A model generated the notes under the pieces. The model saw only the letters and a list, made by a program, of their open reading frames with translations, made no database searches and had not been told where the DNA came from. The position numbers and the translations under genes were made by a program. A DNA stretch of 16,314 bases from Chlorobiota bacterium (GTDB taxonomy: Bacteria; Bacteroidota; Bacteroidia; Flavobacteriales; Flavobacteriaceae), in NCBI GenBank assembly GCA_013153655.1, contig JAADEB010000007.1:1-16314 (forward strand), read 5' to 3'. This document shows, in pieces, positions 6,906 to 15,033 of this stretch. Position 1 is the first letter of the stretch. Each line of letters begins with the position of its first letter.

Positions 6906-9566
6906 ATGATTATGAAAAAAATTTGGTTCATTCTCGTAATGCTTTTGTCTTGGCAAGCTCCGGCACAAAAGTTTTTTCACCAAGTAAATGCGCCAGACGG
7001 ACGTATTACTTATCCCTCCGACCGTATGCCGTCGGACTATATGCTCTTAAAAGTGGATAAACAAGCTTTAACGGATTGGCTGGTGAATGCGCCCGATCAA
7101 TTTTCGGGACATCTTTCGGATGTGATGCTTCGTGTACCGCTTCCAGACAATCGTGTTGTTTCTTTCCGCATGTACCGTACGCATCCCATGAGTGCGGAAA
7201 ACGAACGGCGTTATCCCGGAATCCTTTCGTATCGCGGGGTGGAAGTAAAGGGTAAAATGTCCATGCGCCTTGATATAAATCCGTTGGGTGTGTTTATGGC
7301 CGTTTACCGTACCGGCGAAGGACGTGCCGTTATGCAGCGTTACGATAATGCGGATACCTATATCTATTACTTTACCCGCAACCGTCCCTCAAATGAAGAT
7401 TTTCATTGCGACGTAACCGGAGAGCTTACGCCCGAAAACCTTCCGGAAGAACAAGCACGACCAGCTTTTTCGGATCAAATTCTGCGCACTTTCCGCCTGG
7501 CTTTTGCCACCACCGGTGAATTTTCGTCTTTTCATATTCAACGTGCCATTAACAACGGCACTCTTTCCAGTAATGCTACGGACGAAGAAAAAAAACAAGC
7601 CGTTTTGGCCGCCGTGGTGGTCATCATCAACCGCGTAAACGAAGTGTACGAAACCGATTTGGCCATTCATCTCAACCTTATTTCCGGCACCAATATTATT
7701 TACCTGGATGCCAATAACGATCCTTACACCAATGATAATGCCAGTAGTCTGTTGTATGAAAACCAATCTAATTTGGACAATGTCATCGGTTCGGCCAATT
7801 ATGATATCGGACATGTGGGTACCACCGGCGGCGGCGGTTTGGCCGGCCTTGGCGTGGTTTGCCGTGACGGGGTAAAAGCCCGCGGCGAAACGGGTTTGGC
7901 CGATCCCGTAGGTGATCATTATTCCATTGATTTTGTGGCCCACGAAATGGGGCATCAGTTCGGCGGCAACCACACCTTTGCCAACTATTGCGGCGGCAAC
8001 CGTAATGATGCTACTGCGGTTGAACCAGGCAGCGGCACCACCATCATGGCCTATGCCGGCGTATGCGCACCCAATGTTCAAGATCATAGCGATCCGTATT
8101 TTCATTACGTATCCATCAATGAAATTAAAAACTATGTCATGGGTCACGATTGCAGTACTCATACCAACCTGAGCAATCATGCACCCACGGCCTCTTTCGG
8201 TCCGCAAAAATATATTCCCAAAGAAACCCCTTTCATCCTGGAAGTGGACGCTTCGGACCAGGACGGAGATATACTGACCTTTACTTTTGACGAGAAAGAC
8301 GTATACCAGGATTCCGGACACACCGATGCCGCTCCTCAATCCACCAACACCACCGGACCGCTGTTTCGTTGTTTACCCGCCACGGAACGCTCGTATCGTT
8401 ATTTCCCTCAAATGGCCGACATCATAAATGGAAATTACGGTAATACATGGGAAGTTTTACCCTCGGTCAACCGGGTATTAACCTTCCGTGCCGTGGTTCG
8501 GGATAATAATGATGAGGGCGGCCAAATTGCCACTCCCGAACAGGTACTTGGCGTGGATGCCAACGCCGGACCTTTTCGCATGACTTCACAAACCTCCAAT
8601 GAAACCTGGCAACCCGGTAGCACCCACACCATAACATGGAATGTGGCCGGTACAGATGCCGGTAATGTGAATACTCCTACCGTAGATATTTGGCTTTCCA
8701 CCGATGGAGGCGATAGTTTTGACATCCTTCTCGCCTCCAATGTTCCCAACGACGGTTCCGAAACCGTAACACTCCCTTCCGGATTACAAACCCCTACCGG
8801 ACGTATCATGGTAAGAGGTCACAACAATTATTTCTTCGATGTAAGTCAAGGTAATATCATGATAGGTAATTATACCGTGGAATGTTTGGGATACGATAAC
8901 ACAACGGCAGTAGATATTCCCGATAATAATGCAACGGGTATTACATCCACCATCCATTTGGACGAAAATTATGAAATTTCCAAATTAACCGTCGATGTAA
9001 ATATCACTCATACCTATATTCAAGATTTGGTTATTACCCTTACTTCCCCTTCCGGCACTACGGTGGATTTATTCCGTCGTAATTGTCAAAGTCAAGATAA
9101 TATCAATGTGACTTTTTCCGACGATGGCAATGCCATGGATTGCAACGGAATGAACTCCGGCGGAACCTATCAACCCGTTGGACATCTTTCCGATTTTACC
9201 GGTGAATCCATGGCGGGGGATTGGACGCTTTCCGTATCCGATAATTACCAGGGAGATGTGGGTACACTTAACAGTTGGTCGCTACATCCTTGCCATTTGG
9301 TGGGAGTGGATGCCATACCTGTTGTCGATCTAAATATCTATCCCAACCCCGCCCGGGAACAAGTCAATATAAGTTTTGACGCACGTTCAACGGAGCAAAA
9401 CATATCTCTCACCGATATCAACGGACGCTTGGTTTGGCACGAAAATTTTGCGCTCAACGGACATTCGAATATTCAAATTCCGGTAAACCGGTTGACGCCC
9501 GGAATCTACTTGATCAAAATCCGTGACGGAGAACGTCAATCCACACGTAAATTGGTGATTCGATAA
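6906..9566 (+). CDS. Secreted reprolysin-like zinc metalloprotease B with P-domain and T9SS sorting domain
   Basis: An 886-residue paralogue of the upstream protease with the same architecture: signal peptide (to about residue 20), propeptide, metzincin domain with HEMGHQFGGNH at 346-356 and Met-turn M381, beta-sandwich region, P-domain (about 660-795, containing AGDWTLSVSD) and a type A T9SS sorting domain (about 806-886, starting LNIYPNPA). All catalytic residues are intact, so it should be active. Conserved blocks such as KYIPKETPF and GSGTTIMAYAG are shared with protease A, indicating tandem duplication, yet the sequences have diverged widely elsewhere. C168 is the single propeptide cysteine. 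Six bases separate it from the previous stop. A second in-frame ATG at 6912 gives MKKIWF, a more typical signal-peptide start, and is equally likely. A strong terminator follows. Substrate unknown. Confidence 0.9.
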   Translation: MIMKKIWFILVMLLSWQAPAQKFFHQVNAPDGRITYPSDRMPSDYMLLKVDKQALTDWLVNAPDQFSGHLSDVMLRVPLPDNRVVSFRMYRTHPMSAENERRYPGILSYRGVEVKGKMSMRLDINPLGVFMAVYRTGEGRAVMQRYDNADTYIYYFTRNRPSNEDFHCDVTGELTPENLPEEQARPAFSDQILRTFRLAFATTGEFSSFHIQRAINNGTLSSNATDEEKKQAVLAAVVVIINRVNEVYETDLAIHLNLISGTNIIYLDANNDPYTNDNASSLLYENQSNLDNVIGSANYDIGHVGTTGGGGLAGLGVVCRDGVKARGETGLADPVGDHYSIDFVAHEMGHQFGGNHTFANYCGGNRNDATAVEPGSGTTIMAYAGVCAPNVQDHSDPYFHYVSINEIKNYVMGHDCSTHTNLSNHAPTASFGPQKYIPKETPFILEVDASDQDGDILTFTFDEKDVYQDSGHTDAAPQSTNTTGPLFRCLPATERSYRYFPQMADIINGNYGNTWEVLPSVNRVLTFRAVVRDNNDEGGQIATPEQVLGVDANAGPFRMTSQTSNETWQPGSTHTITWNVAGTDAGNVNTPTVDIWLSTDGGDSFDILLASNVPNDGSETVTLPSGLQTPTGRIMVRGHNNYFFDVSQGNIMIGNYTVECLGYDNTTAVDIPDNNATGITSTIHLDENYEISKLTVDVNITHTYIQDLVITLTSPSGTTVDLFRRNCQSQDNINVTFSDDGNAMDCNGMNSGGTYQPVGHLSDFTGESMAGDWTLSVSDNYQGDVGTLNSWSLHPCHLVGVDAIPVVDLNIYPNPAREQVNISFDARSTEQNISLTDINGRLVWHENFALNGHSNIQIPVNRLTPGIYLIKIRDGERQSTRKLVIR

Positions 9567-9590
9567 AACCGGATATTAATCCTGATAAAG

Positions 9591-9625
9591 GCGGGAATTT
9601 TCCTCGGAAAGTTCCCGCTTTTTTT
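9591..9625 (+). terminator. Rho-independent terminator of the amidase-protease operon
   Basis: The arms 9591-9602 and 9607-9618 form a twelve-pair GC-capped stem with a single G-U wobble and a CTCG loop, followed at once by seven Ts (9619-9625). It lies 24 bases after the stop of protease B. This supports the view that the amidase and two proteases form one transcription unit and that ppiD is transcribed separately. Confidence 0.9.
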
Positions 9626-9682
9626 ATTTTTATATTTTGGGATTATGTCGTATTTTGCGCAACGATTTGAAAAATAAGGAAT

Positions 9683-11821
9683 ATGGCAATTTTAGGTAAA
9701 ATTCAGAAGAGCTCCGGAGCATTGATTATCGTTATCGGTTTGGCGCTCTTTGCTTTTGTTATTCAAGGACTTATCAAAAACAGTTCGTCCCTTTTTCGCC
9801 CTTCGCAAGAATATGTGGGAAAAATAAACGGCGAAAAAATCCCCACCAAAGAATTTCAACAATACATCGCCCAAATGCAAAAACAGATGGGCACCCAAAT
9901 GAGCAGCAACCAAATCATGCGTCAGGCATGGGACTATTTCGTCAACAAAAAGCTTTTGGAAGATGAATTCAAGAAAACCGGCATCATGGTGGCACCGGAC
10001 CGCATCTTCGACCAAATCAAAAACAACCCTTATATCCGTAAGCAATTTACCACGGCCCAAGGCGTTTTCGACGAAAATCAATTGATTGACTACATGGAAA
10101 AGGTCAATCAGGCCAAAAACGAAAATCCCCAGGCCTATGAAAACTGGGTGAAATTGCAAAAGGATATTGAAGAAGCCGAAGGCCAAAAGATTTTCGATTA
10201 TCTCGTAAAAGGCGCCATCAACCCCACCATCAAGGAAGGCGAATGGGCCTATCGTAAAGAAGCCGATAAAGTAAGTTTCGATTTCGTCACCGTGCCTTAT
10301 TCCCAAATCCCCGATTCCGTGGTGAACGTGACCGACGAAGACATCAAAAACTATTTGAAACAACACGCCGACTTGTACCATACCAAGGAAAACCGTGACA
10401 TTCTCTTTGTGAAATTCGACAACAAACCTTCCAAATCGGATTACGAAGCCGTTAAACAAAAATTGGCCGCATTGATCGAGGATCAAGTGGTGTTTAACCC
10501 CAAAACCAATCAAAACGACACCGTACCCGGATTCCTTCATACGAATGATCCCGAAGCCTTTGCCAAAAAATATTCCGACCAATTCCGTCCGGTATTTTGG
10601 TACACGGAAAAGGACCTGCCCAAGGATGTGGCCGACACGTTGATGAAACTGCCCAAAGGCGCCGTCTTCGGTCCGTATCTTCGCAAAAACGTGTTCTACC
10701 TCTACAAAATCGTAGACAAAAAAGAAAACGTGCCCGCCAAAGCCACCGCATCGCATATCCTGTTTGCCTTTGATCCGCAAACGGTACCCGGTGCGCATCT
10801 TACCGAACAGGAAGCCAAGCAAAAGGCCGACAGCGTTTTGGCCGTATTGAAAAAGGACCCTTCCAAATTCGAAGAAATGGTTCGCAAGTTCTCCGACGAC
10901 AAGGCTTCCGTGCCCAAAGGCGGTAAATACGAAAACTTTGCCTATAACAAGATGGTGGAACCGTTTAGCGAATTCGTATTCTCCCATAAGGAAGGCGACA
11001 TGGGTATTGTAAAAACCCGTTTCGGCTACCATTTGATTCGCGTGGATGATTTGGATAAGAACAAGATTTCTTTGGTCAAATTGGCTGAAATCAATAAGGA
11101 AGTGACGCCTTCGGACGAAACCTTGGACAGCATTTACAGCATTGCCGCCCAATTTGCCATGAAGGCCAAAAATGAAAAAGACCTGGCCAAAACCGCCAAA
11201 GAAGAACACCGTCAAGCCCTGCCCGTCAAAAAGATTTTCCGTTACGAATCGCATTTGCCCGGCCTGGGAGATAAACCCGAAATCGTCCGTTGGCTCTATA
11301 ACGACAAAACCGAAATCGGCGACATCAAACGCTTCGACACACCCGAAGCCTACATTGTGGTACAATACACCGGACGTACGCCCGAGGGTTTGATGCCCGT
11401 GGAAGAAGCCGCTATATTGGTAAAACCCAAAATCCTGGCCGAAAAGAAATTCGAATACATCAAAGCTAAAATGAAAGGCAACAGCCTGGATGAAATCGCC
11501 AAAAACAGCGGCGGCCAAAAAGGTCATGTGGACGATGTGACGCTCGATAGTCCCATGATTCCCGGTATGGGTAAAGAACCGGTGGTGGTGGCCGTGGCTT
11601 TTGTTACGCCCATGGGCAAGATTTCGGACCCCGTACAAGGTAATTACGGCGCCTTTGTAGTGAGCCCCACCAAGAAAACACCTGCACCCAAACTCGATAG
11701 CTACATGCCTTATATCGCCCAACAAAAACAAAAAGAAACCTCCAACCTCTTTACCCGTCTGCTCGAAGCACTGAAAAAGAAAGCCAAAATTAAAGACAAC
11801 CGCGCGGTATTGGGCTACTAA
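9683..11821 (+). CDS. ppiD: PpiD/SurA-type membrane-anchored periplasmic peptidyl-prolyl isomerase
   Basis: A 712-residue predicted folding chaperone at the periplasmic face of the inner membrane, where PpiD and SurA relatives help exported and outer-membrane proteins fold. A single N-terminal membrane helix (about 12-31) is followed by a SurA_N-like helical chaperone region (about 42-180), a middle region, and a parvulin rotamase domain (about 352-456) with ASHILF at its start and FGYHLIRVDD at its end. A long C-terminal extension follows. Length and layout fit Bacteroidota PpiD homologues. It has its own terminator and follows the previous operon's terminator, so it is probably monocistronic. 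GTATTTTG near 9650-9657 is a one-mismatch -7 candidate. The outer-membrane and T9SS proteins encoded nearby are plausible clients, but that is inference from location. Confidence 0.88.
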   Translation: MAILGKIQKSSGALIIVIGLALFAFVIQGLIKNSSSLFRPSQEYVGKINGEKIPTKEFQQYIAQMQKQMGTQMSSNQIMRQAWDYFVNKKLLEDEFKKTGIMVAPDRIFDQIKNNPYIRKQFTTAQGVFDENQLIDYMEKVNQAKNENPQAYENWVKLQKDIEEAEGQKIFDYLVKGAINPTIKEGEWAYRKEADKVSFDFVTVPYSQIPDSVVNVTDEDIKNYLKQHADLYHTKENRDILFVKFDNKPSKSDYEAVKQKLAALIEDQVVFNPKTNQNDTVPGFLHTNDPEAFAKKYSDQFRPVFWYTEKDLPKDVADTLMKLPKGAVFGPYLRKNVFYLYKIVDKKENVPAKATASHILFAFDPQTVPGAHLTEQEAKQKADSVLAVLKKDPSKFEEMVRKFSDDKASVPKGGKYENFAYNKMVEPFSEFVFSHKEGDMGIVKTRFGYHLIRVDDLDKNKISLVKLAEINKEVTPSDETLDSIYSIAAQFAMKAKNEKDLAKTAKEEHRQALPVKKIFRYESHLPGLGDKPEIVRWLYNDKTEIGDIKRFDTPEAYIVVQYTGRTPEGLMPVEEAAILVKPKILAEKKFEYIKAKMKGNSLDEIAKNSGGQKGHVDDVTLDSPMIPGMGKEPVVVAVAFVTPMGKISDPVQGNYGAFVVSPTKKTPAPKLDSYMPYIAQQKQKETSNLFTRLLEALKKKAKIKDNRAVLGY

Positions 11822-11846
11822 GAAACATAATTTTGATAATATCTTC

Positions 11847-11878
11847 ACCGCCGTTTTCTGTTAACGGCGGTTTTTTTT
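11847..11878 (+). terminator. Rho-independent terminator of ppiD
   Basis: ACCGCCGTT (11847-11855) and AACGGCGGT (11863-11871) form a perfect nine-pair stem around a seven-base loop, followed by a T-run to 11878. It lies 25 bases after the ppiD stop. Confidence 0.9.
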
Positions 11879-11918
11879 GTCTAAATTTGCTTTTGTTCTC
11901 CAAAAAAACAAAATATCA

Positions 11919-11950
11919 TTTGAAAATTACAAAAACATTATTAAATTTGA
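11919..11950 (+). promoter_or_regulatory. Bacteroidota-type promoter of the BNR-repeat protein gene
   Basis: TTTG (11919-11922), a 19-bp spacer, and TAAATTTG (11942-11949) match the primary sigma factor consensus known from Bacteroides and Flavobacterium (TTTG, 19-21 bp, TAnnTTTG). The start codon follows at 11965, implying a leader of only about ten bases. A second isolated TAAATTTGC at 11882-11890, next to the ppiD terminator, has no -33 partner. Confidence 0.65.
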
Positions 11951-11964
11951 ACTAAAAGCAAATT

Positions 11965-13233
11965 ATGAAAAAGATTGTTTTTCTCGCTTTTTTGGCCTGG
12001 ACGGGATTGTTTGCCCAGCAACAGCCGGTTGCTTTTCAGTGGCTGGATAGCGGTACCGATGCGGCATTATCGGATGTCTATTGTATCTCGGCCGACACGG
12101 TGGTGGTTGTCGGTTACCGCAAGGTGCTACGAACGGTGGACGGCGGCACGCATTGGGATTCCGTACAAATGCCCGTAGAGGATTATTTCATGAAACTTCA
12201 TTTTGTAGATAGTCGAACGGGATATATTTTGGGTCGCCGCCATGTGCTTAAAACCTTAGACGGCGGACTTCATTGGCAAAGCATACGTACCGATTCCGTA
12301 AATGCCCGCCGGACCGCCGATTATCTTTCGGTTTTGAATACCGACACCGTTTTTATTATTCGATCCGATACCGCTTTGTGGATGACGCCCGATGGTGGAG
12401 ATCATTGGCAATCCGTTCGTATTCCGGACTCCGGGAATGTCAATACCGTGCAATTTCTCAACGCACAAACCGGATTTCTTACCCTCGAAACTCTTGATCA
12501 TGTCTATTTATTACGTACGGATGATACTGCAAGAACCTGGCAGCCGGTGGATACGTTGCCTATTCCAGTAAATTATACTTTGGATATGGATATTCTCTCT
12601 CCCGATACCATGTATATTTCTCATTGGTCGGGAATCATTAAGTCCGTTGACGGCGGCCATCAATGGACGGAGATATTACGCGATACCACCGGAATGGAGT
12701 ATAACGGAGCGATTCTTTCCACCGTGGTTCCCTCCTACCGGCATATTTGGTCCGTAGGATTCATGCCATTGATTTGTCGAGAATATCCCGTGTTTATTTA
12801 TCATAATCCCGACGGAGGCGATTCCTTTGACCGTGTGGAATTTTATGCGGAAAACAGTATTGATGATTATGGTCGCAATAATATGTTTACCGGCCTGCAT
12901 TTTGCCGACACGCTTACCGGTTATGTAGTGGGATTGCATGGAAAAATCCTTAAAATCTCCCAAGGTCAAATTTTCGATGTGCCTGCGTGGCTACAAAATT
13001 ATTTTGTCGTCTATCCCAATCCCGCTTCCGGAGTTTTGCATTTTAAATATCCCGAAGATCAAACCATCGATTTGGCCCTCGCCGATAACAATGGCAGAAT
13101 GATTCGTCCCTTTGCTCCGCTGAACGGTCCCTCCATGGATATAAGTCGTCTCAAACCTGGATTCTACACCTTACTTGTACGCTACCGGAATAGGATTTTC
13201 GGTATCGACGTAATCATCAATAATCGGGAATAA
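11965..13233 (+). CDS. Secreted BNR/YCF48-like repeat protein with T9SS sorting domain
   Basis: A 422-residue predicted extracellular protein of unknown specific function. A signal peptide covers about 1-17 (cleavage near LFA-QQ). The body carries repeated Asp-box (BNR) motifs of the form DGGxxW: TVDGGTHW (57-64), TLDGGLHW (97-104), TPDGGDHW (141-148), SVDGGHQW (227-234) and a diverged NPDGGDSF (281-288). These indicate a beta-propeller of the sortilin/YCF48/photosystem-stability-factor type. Asp boxes are structural, so they do not imply sialidase activity. The C-terminal part (about 346-422, starting FVVYPNPA and containing LKPGFYTLLV) is a type A T9SS sorting domain. The gene has its own promoter and converges on the CARF nuclease gene with a 40-bp gap. 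Such proteins are common T9SS cargo in this phylum; binding partners cannot be predicted. Confidence 0.85.
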   Translation: MKKIVFLAFLAWTGLFAQQQPVAFQWLDSGTDAALSDVYCISADTVVVVGYRKVLRTVDGGTHWDSVQMPVEDYFMKLHFVDSRTGYILGRRHVLKTLDGGLHWQSIRTDSVNARRTADYLSVLNTDTVFIIRSDTALWMTPDGGDHWQSVRIPDSGNVNTVQFLNAQTGFLTLETLDHVYLLRTDDTARTWQPVDTLPIPVNYTLDMDILSPDTMYISHWSGIIKSVDGGHQWTEILRDTTGMEYNGAILSTVVPSYRHIWSVGFMPLICREYPVFIYHNPDGGDSFDRVEFYAENSIDDYGRNNMFTGLHFADTLTGYVVGLHGKILKISQGQIFDVPAWLQNYFVVYPNPASGVLHFKYPEDQTIDLALADNNGRMIRPFAPLNGPSMDISRLKPGFYTLLVRYRNRIFGIDVIINNRE

Positions 13234-13273
13234 CACAATGGATGGAAACTTGATAAGTTTAACGGAAAAATGT

Positions 13274-14350
13274 CTATGACTCCACAACCTCCCGCTTCTG
13301 GATAAAATCCCGGAGCCGCTCGCCGAAACGGTAATGAATATCGTTGCGGTCGATTGGATAATGCAATCCCAGGATCCGGCAACGGTGCCGCAGATGACGC
13401 CTGGCATCCGGCGTCAATTCGTCCAAATCGCTCAATGTGGCCAGCGTGGCATACACATTGAGACCGAAACGCCGGTTTACGCCCGACATTTTAAACAAAG
13501 CATGTACCAATGCATCAATATTCACCTCGCGCTTGCCCAATGAAAACTTGTTTTCCACGATATACGGCCGGTTTTTGTAGAGAAAAAAGATGTCCACCTC
13601 GTTGTCGTTTTGATGTGACGAACGGTTTTCTCCCGGCGCGAGCGGCAGTTTGGAGTAGAGTTTCAGCCCCGTGGCAATAAACCGGTCTTCCAAGCGCAGT
13701 ATGCCCTTGATGCGGTAGTAGAGGTATTCCTCGAACCACTTGGTGTACATTTGCTTGGTGATCTTATATGGCGGAATGTATTTTTTTAGTTTTTTCAGCG
13801 GAAAGCGTTCCAGTTCGTATCCCGTGCTGCGTACGTCCTTGTAGAGTTCCAACACTTGGCGCTCGTTGAACAAACGTTCCGACGGCTCGCCCCGCATGCC
13901 GTAAATGGAGAGGTATTCCGCCACCGAAATGCGGTAGGTAAACGGCCGTTCGTCGGCCAAGCGGTCGTCATGGATTTCCTTGTAGGTGTTTTTGTCCAAA
14001 GGGACGTAGAAAAACCGCACGTTCGGAAAGCGTTCGAAATATTCGCGTACGGCAATGGCCATGAGTTTGGTGCCGCCCGTCAGGTTTACGATGTATTCGG
14101 TGTCGGCCGGAAGATGCAATTTGTCCAATCGTTCGTGTGCCCGGAAGTATTGGTCCTCCTCGATGAGCACTTTCAACATTTTGTCCTTGGGAATACCGGC
14201 CGTAACGGCCAGGTCGGCGGTTTTCTTTTCACGTTCCATTTTCTTGGACGAAATAAAGAGGAAACGGTCCGTGCTCTCCTCCAACTCCTTGATGAGCAAG
14301 TAATTGGGTAAGGTCTGCTTGCTGACCACCGACACCAGGCACCGTTTCAT
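13274..14350 (-). CDS. can2: Card1/Can2-type CARF-domain nuclease (DUF1887 family)
   Basis: A 358-residue predicted ligand-activated nuclease. The N-terminal CARF domain (about 1-145) has the family's opening strand and loop SVVSKQTLPN (7-16), then SSKKMEREKK, and the signature VNLTGGTKLM (88-97), which in relatives contacts cyclic tetra-adenylate. The C-terminal PD-(D/E)xK domain (about 200-335) shows WFEEYLYYRI (205-214), NEVDIFFL (250-257, D253) and VENKF (265-269, E266 and K268), so metal-binding and catalytic positions look intact. Order and spacing match Treponema Card1, as I recall its sequence. That protein is a type III CRISPR accessory effector cutting ssDNA and ssRNA when cA4 binds. 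It is the last gene of the ppk2 operon, 12 bases after the membrane-protein gene. No Cas10, other cas gene or CRISPR array is visible here. The family is well supported; its ligand source is unknown. Confidence 0.88.
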   Translation of the reverse strand: MKRCLVSVVSKQTLPNYLLIKELEESTDRFLFISSKKMEREKKTADLAVTAGIPKDKMLKVLIEEDQYFRAHERLDKLHLPADTEYIVNLTGGTKLMAIAVREYFERFPNVRFFYVPLDKNTYKEIHDDRLADERPFTYRISVAEYLSIYGMRGEPSERLFNERQVLELYKDVRSTGYELERFPLKKLKKYIPPYKITKQMYTKWFEEYLYYRIKGILRLEDRFIATGLKLYSKLPLAPGENRSSHQNDNEVDIFFLYKNRPYIVENKFSLGKREVNIDALVHALFKMSGVNRRFGLNVYATLATLSDLDELTPDARRHLRHRCRILGLHYPIDRNDIHYRFGERLRDFIQKREVVES

Positions 14351-14362
14351 AAGCCGCTTGTG

Positions 14363-15031
14363 TTAGTCGCCCTTAAAGACGAAGCCCGCCACCACCACGG
14401 CCGCCAAACTCAGGATCGATAGCCAAAAAACCGTTTTGCCTTGCCGTTGCTCCTTCTCGCCGAATTCGTCCTTTTGCATATGCCGTCCGATGATGAGCGA
14501 ACCCAGGAACAACAAGGCCGCCACATAAGGCATGGTCCGGTAGGTGAATATGGCCGTGGCCACTCCCAATGCCCAGATAAACAATGCCAGCGGAAACAGT
14601 CCGGAGCTTTTCGGAATCCGTTTTTCCATCATTTCCAACAGGCGTTCCTGGCGAAATTGTTCCCAATCGCGGTCTTCCAGCGGAAGACCTTTCCGGCGAA
14701 TGAGTTCCAAGGCCGCCCAATAATCGAAATCGTTGGCGTCTTCCGGATGCAAGGGAATGTCGCGCAGGTCGTCGTCGCTGATATGGTGCAAGTACACATC
14801 CGGATGATCCAAGGTGGCCCGGATGATGTCTTCCTTGATTTGCCGCGCCCGGTCCGCCGCCGATTTTTTAACGAAAATTTCCACCGCCAAAGCCACCTCG
14901 TCGCTGTCTTCCGGCATGATCATTTCCAGGTTGTAAGGGATGCCTTCCCGCTCCAAGGCGCCGGCGTAGGCGTCCGCATCGGCGGCGTTGAAAAACACGC
15001 CCATGGATTCGTAATAGGCCGATTCGGTCAT
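14363..15031 (-). CDS. DUF2007-like protein with three predicted transmembrane helices
   Basis: A 222-residue protein of unknown function. The N-terminal part (about 8-72) resembles the small DUF2007 'putative signal transducing protein' fold: a strand, the helix DADAYAGALEREGIPY, then a strand with EIFVKKSAADRARQIKEDI. An acidic middle (about 75-135) includes DDDLRDIPLHPEDANDFD. Three hydrophobic segments follow (about 144-163, 167-183 and 200-219), so the N-terminal domain is tethered to a membrane, presumably facing the cytoplasm. Its ATG lies two bases after the ppk2 stop and its stop is 12 bases before the CARF nuclease start, so it is very probably co-transcribed and perhaps translationally coupled with ppk2. 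The DUF2007 call is by eye. A sensory or adaptor role for its neighbours is speculation. Confidence 0.7.
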   Translation of the reverse strand: MTESAYYESMGVFFNAADADAYAGALEREGIPYNLEMIMPEDSDEVALAVEIFVKKSAADRARQIKEDIIRATLDHPDVYLHHISDDDLRDIPLHPEDANDFDYWAALELIRRKGLPLEDRDWEQFRQERLLEMMEKRIPKSSGLFPLALFIWALGVATAIFTYRTMPYVAALLFLGSLIIGRHMQKDEFGEKEQRQGKTVFWLSILSLAAVVVAGFVFKGD

Positions 15032-15033
15032 GG

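Noticed and set aside
7389..8339. A 316-codon antisense open frame inside protease B
   Set aside because: It overlaps the catalytic metzincin domain of a well-supported gene, and its translation has no domain, signal peptide or plausible composition.
9692..11848. A 718-codon open frame on the minus strand across all of ppiD
   Set aside because: It mirrors a lysine-rich real gene: AAA/AAG codons become TTT/CTT and its translation is rich in Phe, Gly, His and Val with no recognisable domain. ppiD on the plus strand has clear parvulin and membrane segments, and the frame runs into the ppiD terminator.
11965..13233. The BNR-repeat protein as a sialidase
   Set aside because: Asp-box motifs are structural and occur in many propellers. 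The arginine triad and FRIP motif of sialidases are not apparent.
13246..13260. AAACTT-GAT-AAGTTT hairpin between the convergent BNR and CARF genes as a bidirectional terminator
   Set aside because: The stem is six AT-rich pairs with no proper T-tract on either strand, too weak to call. The 40-bp gap otherwise shows nothing.
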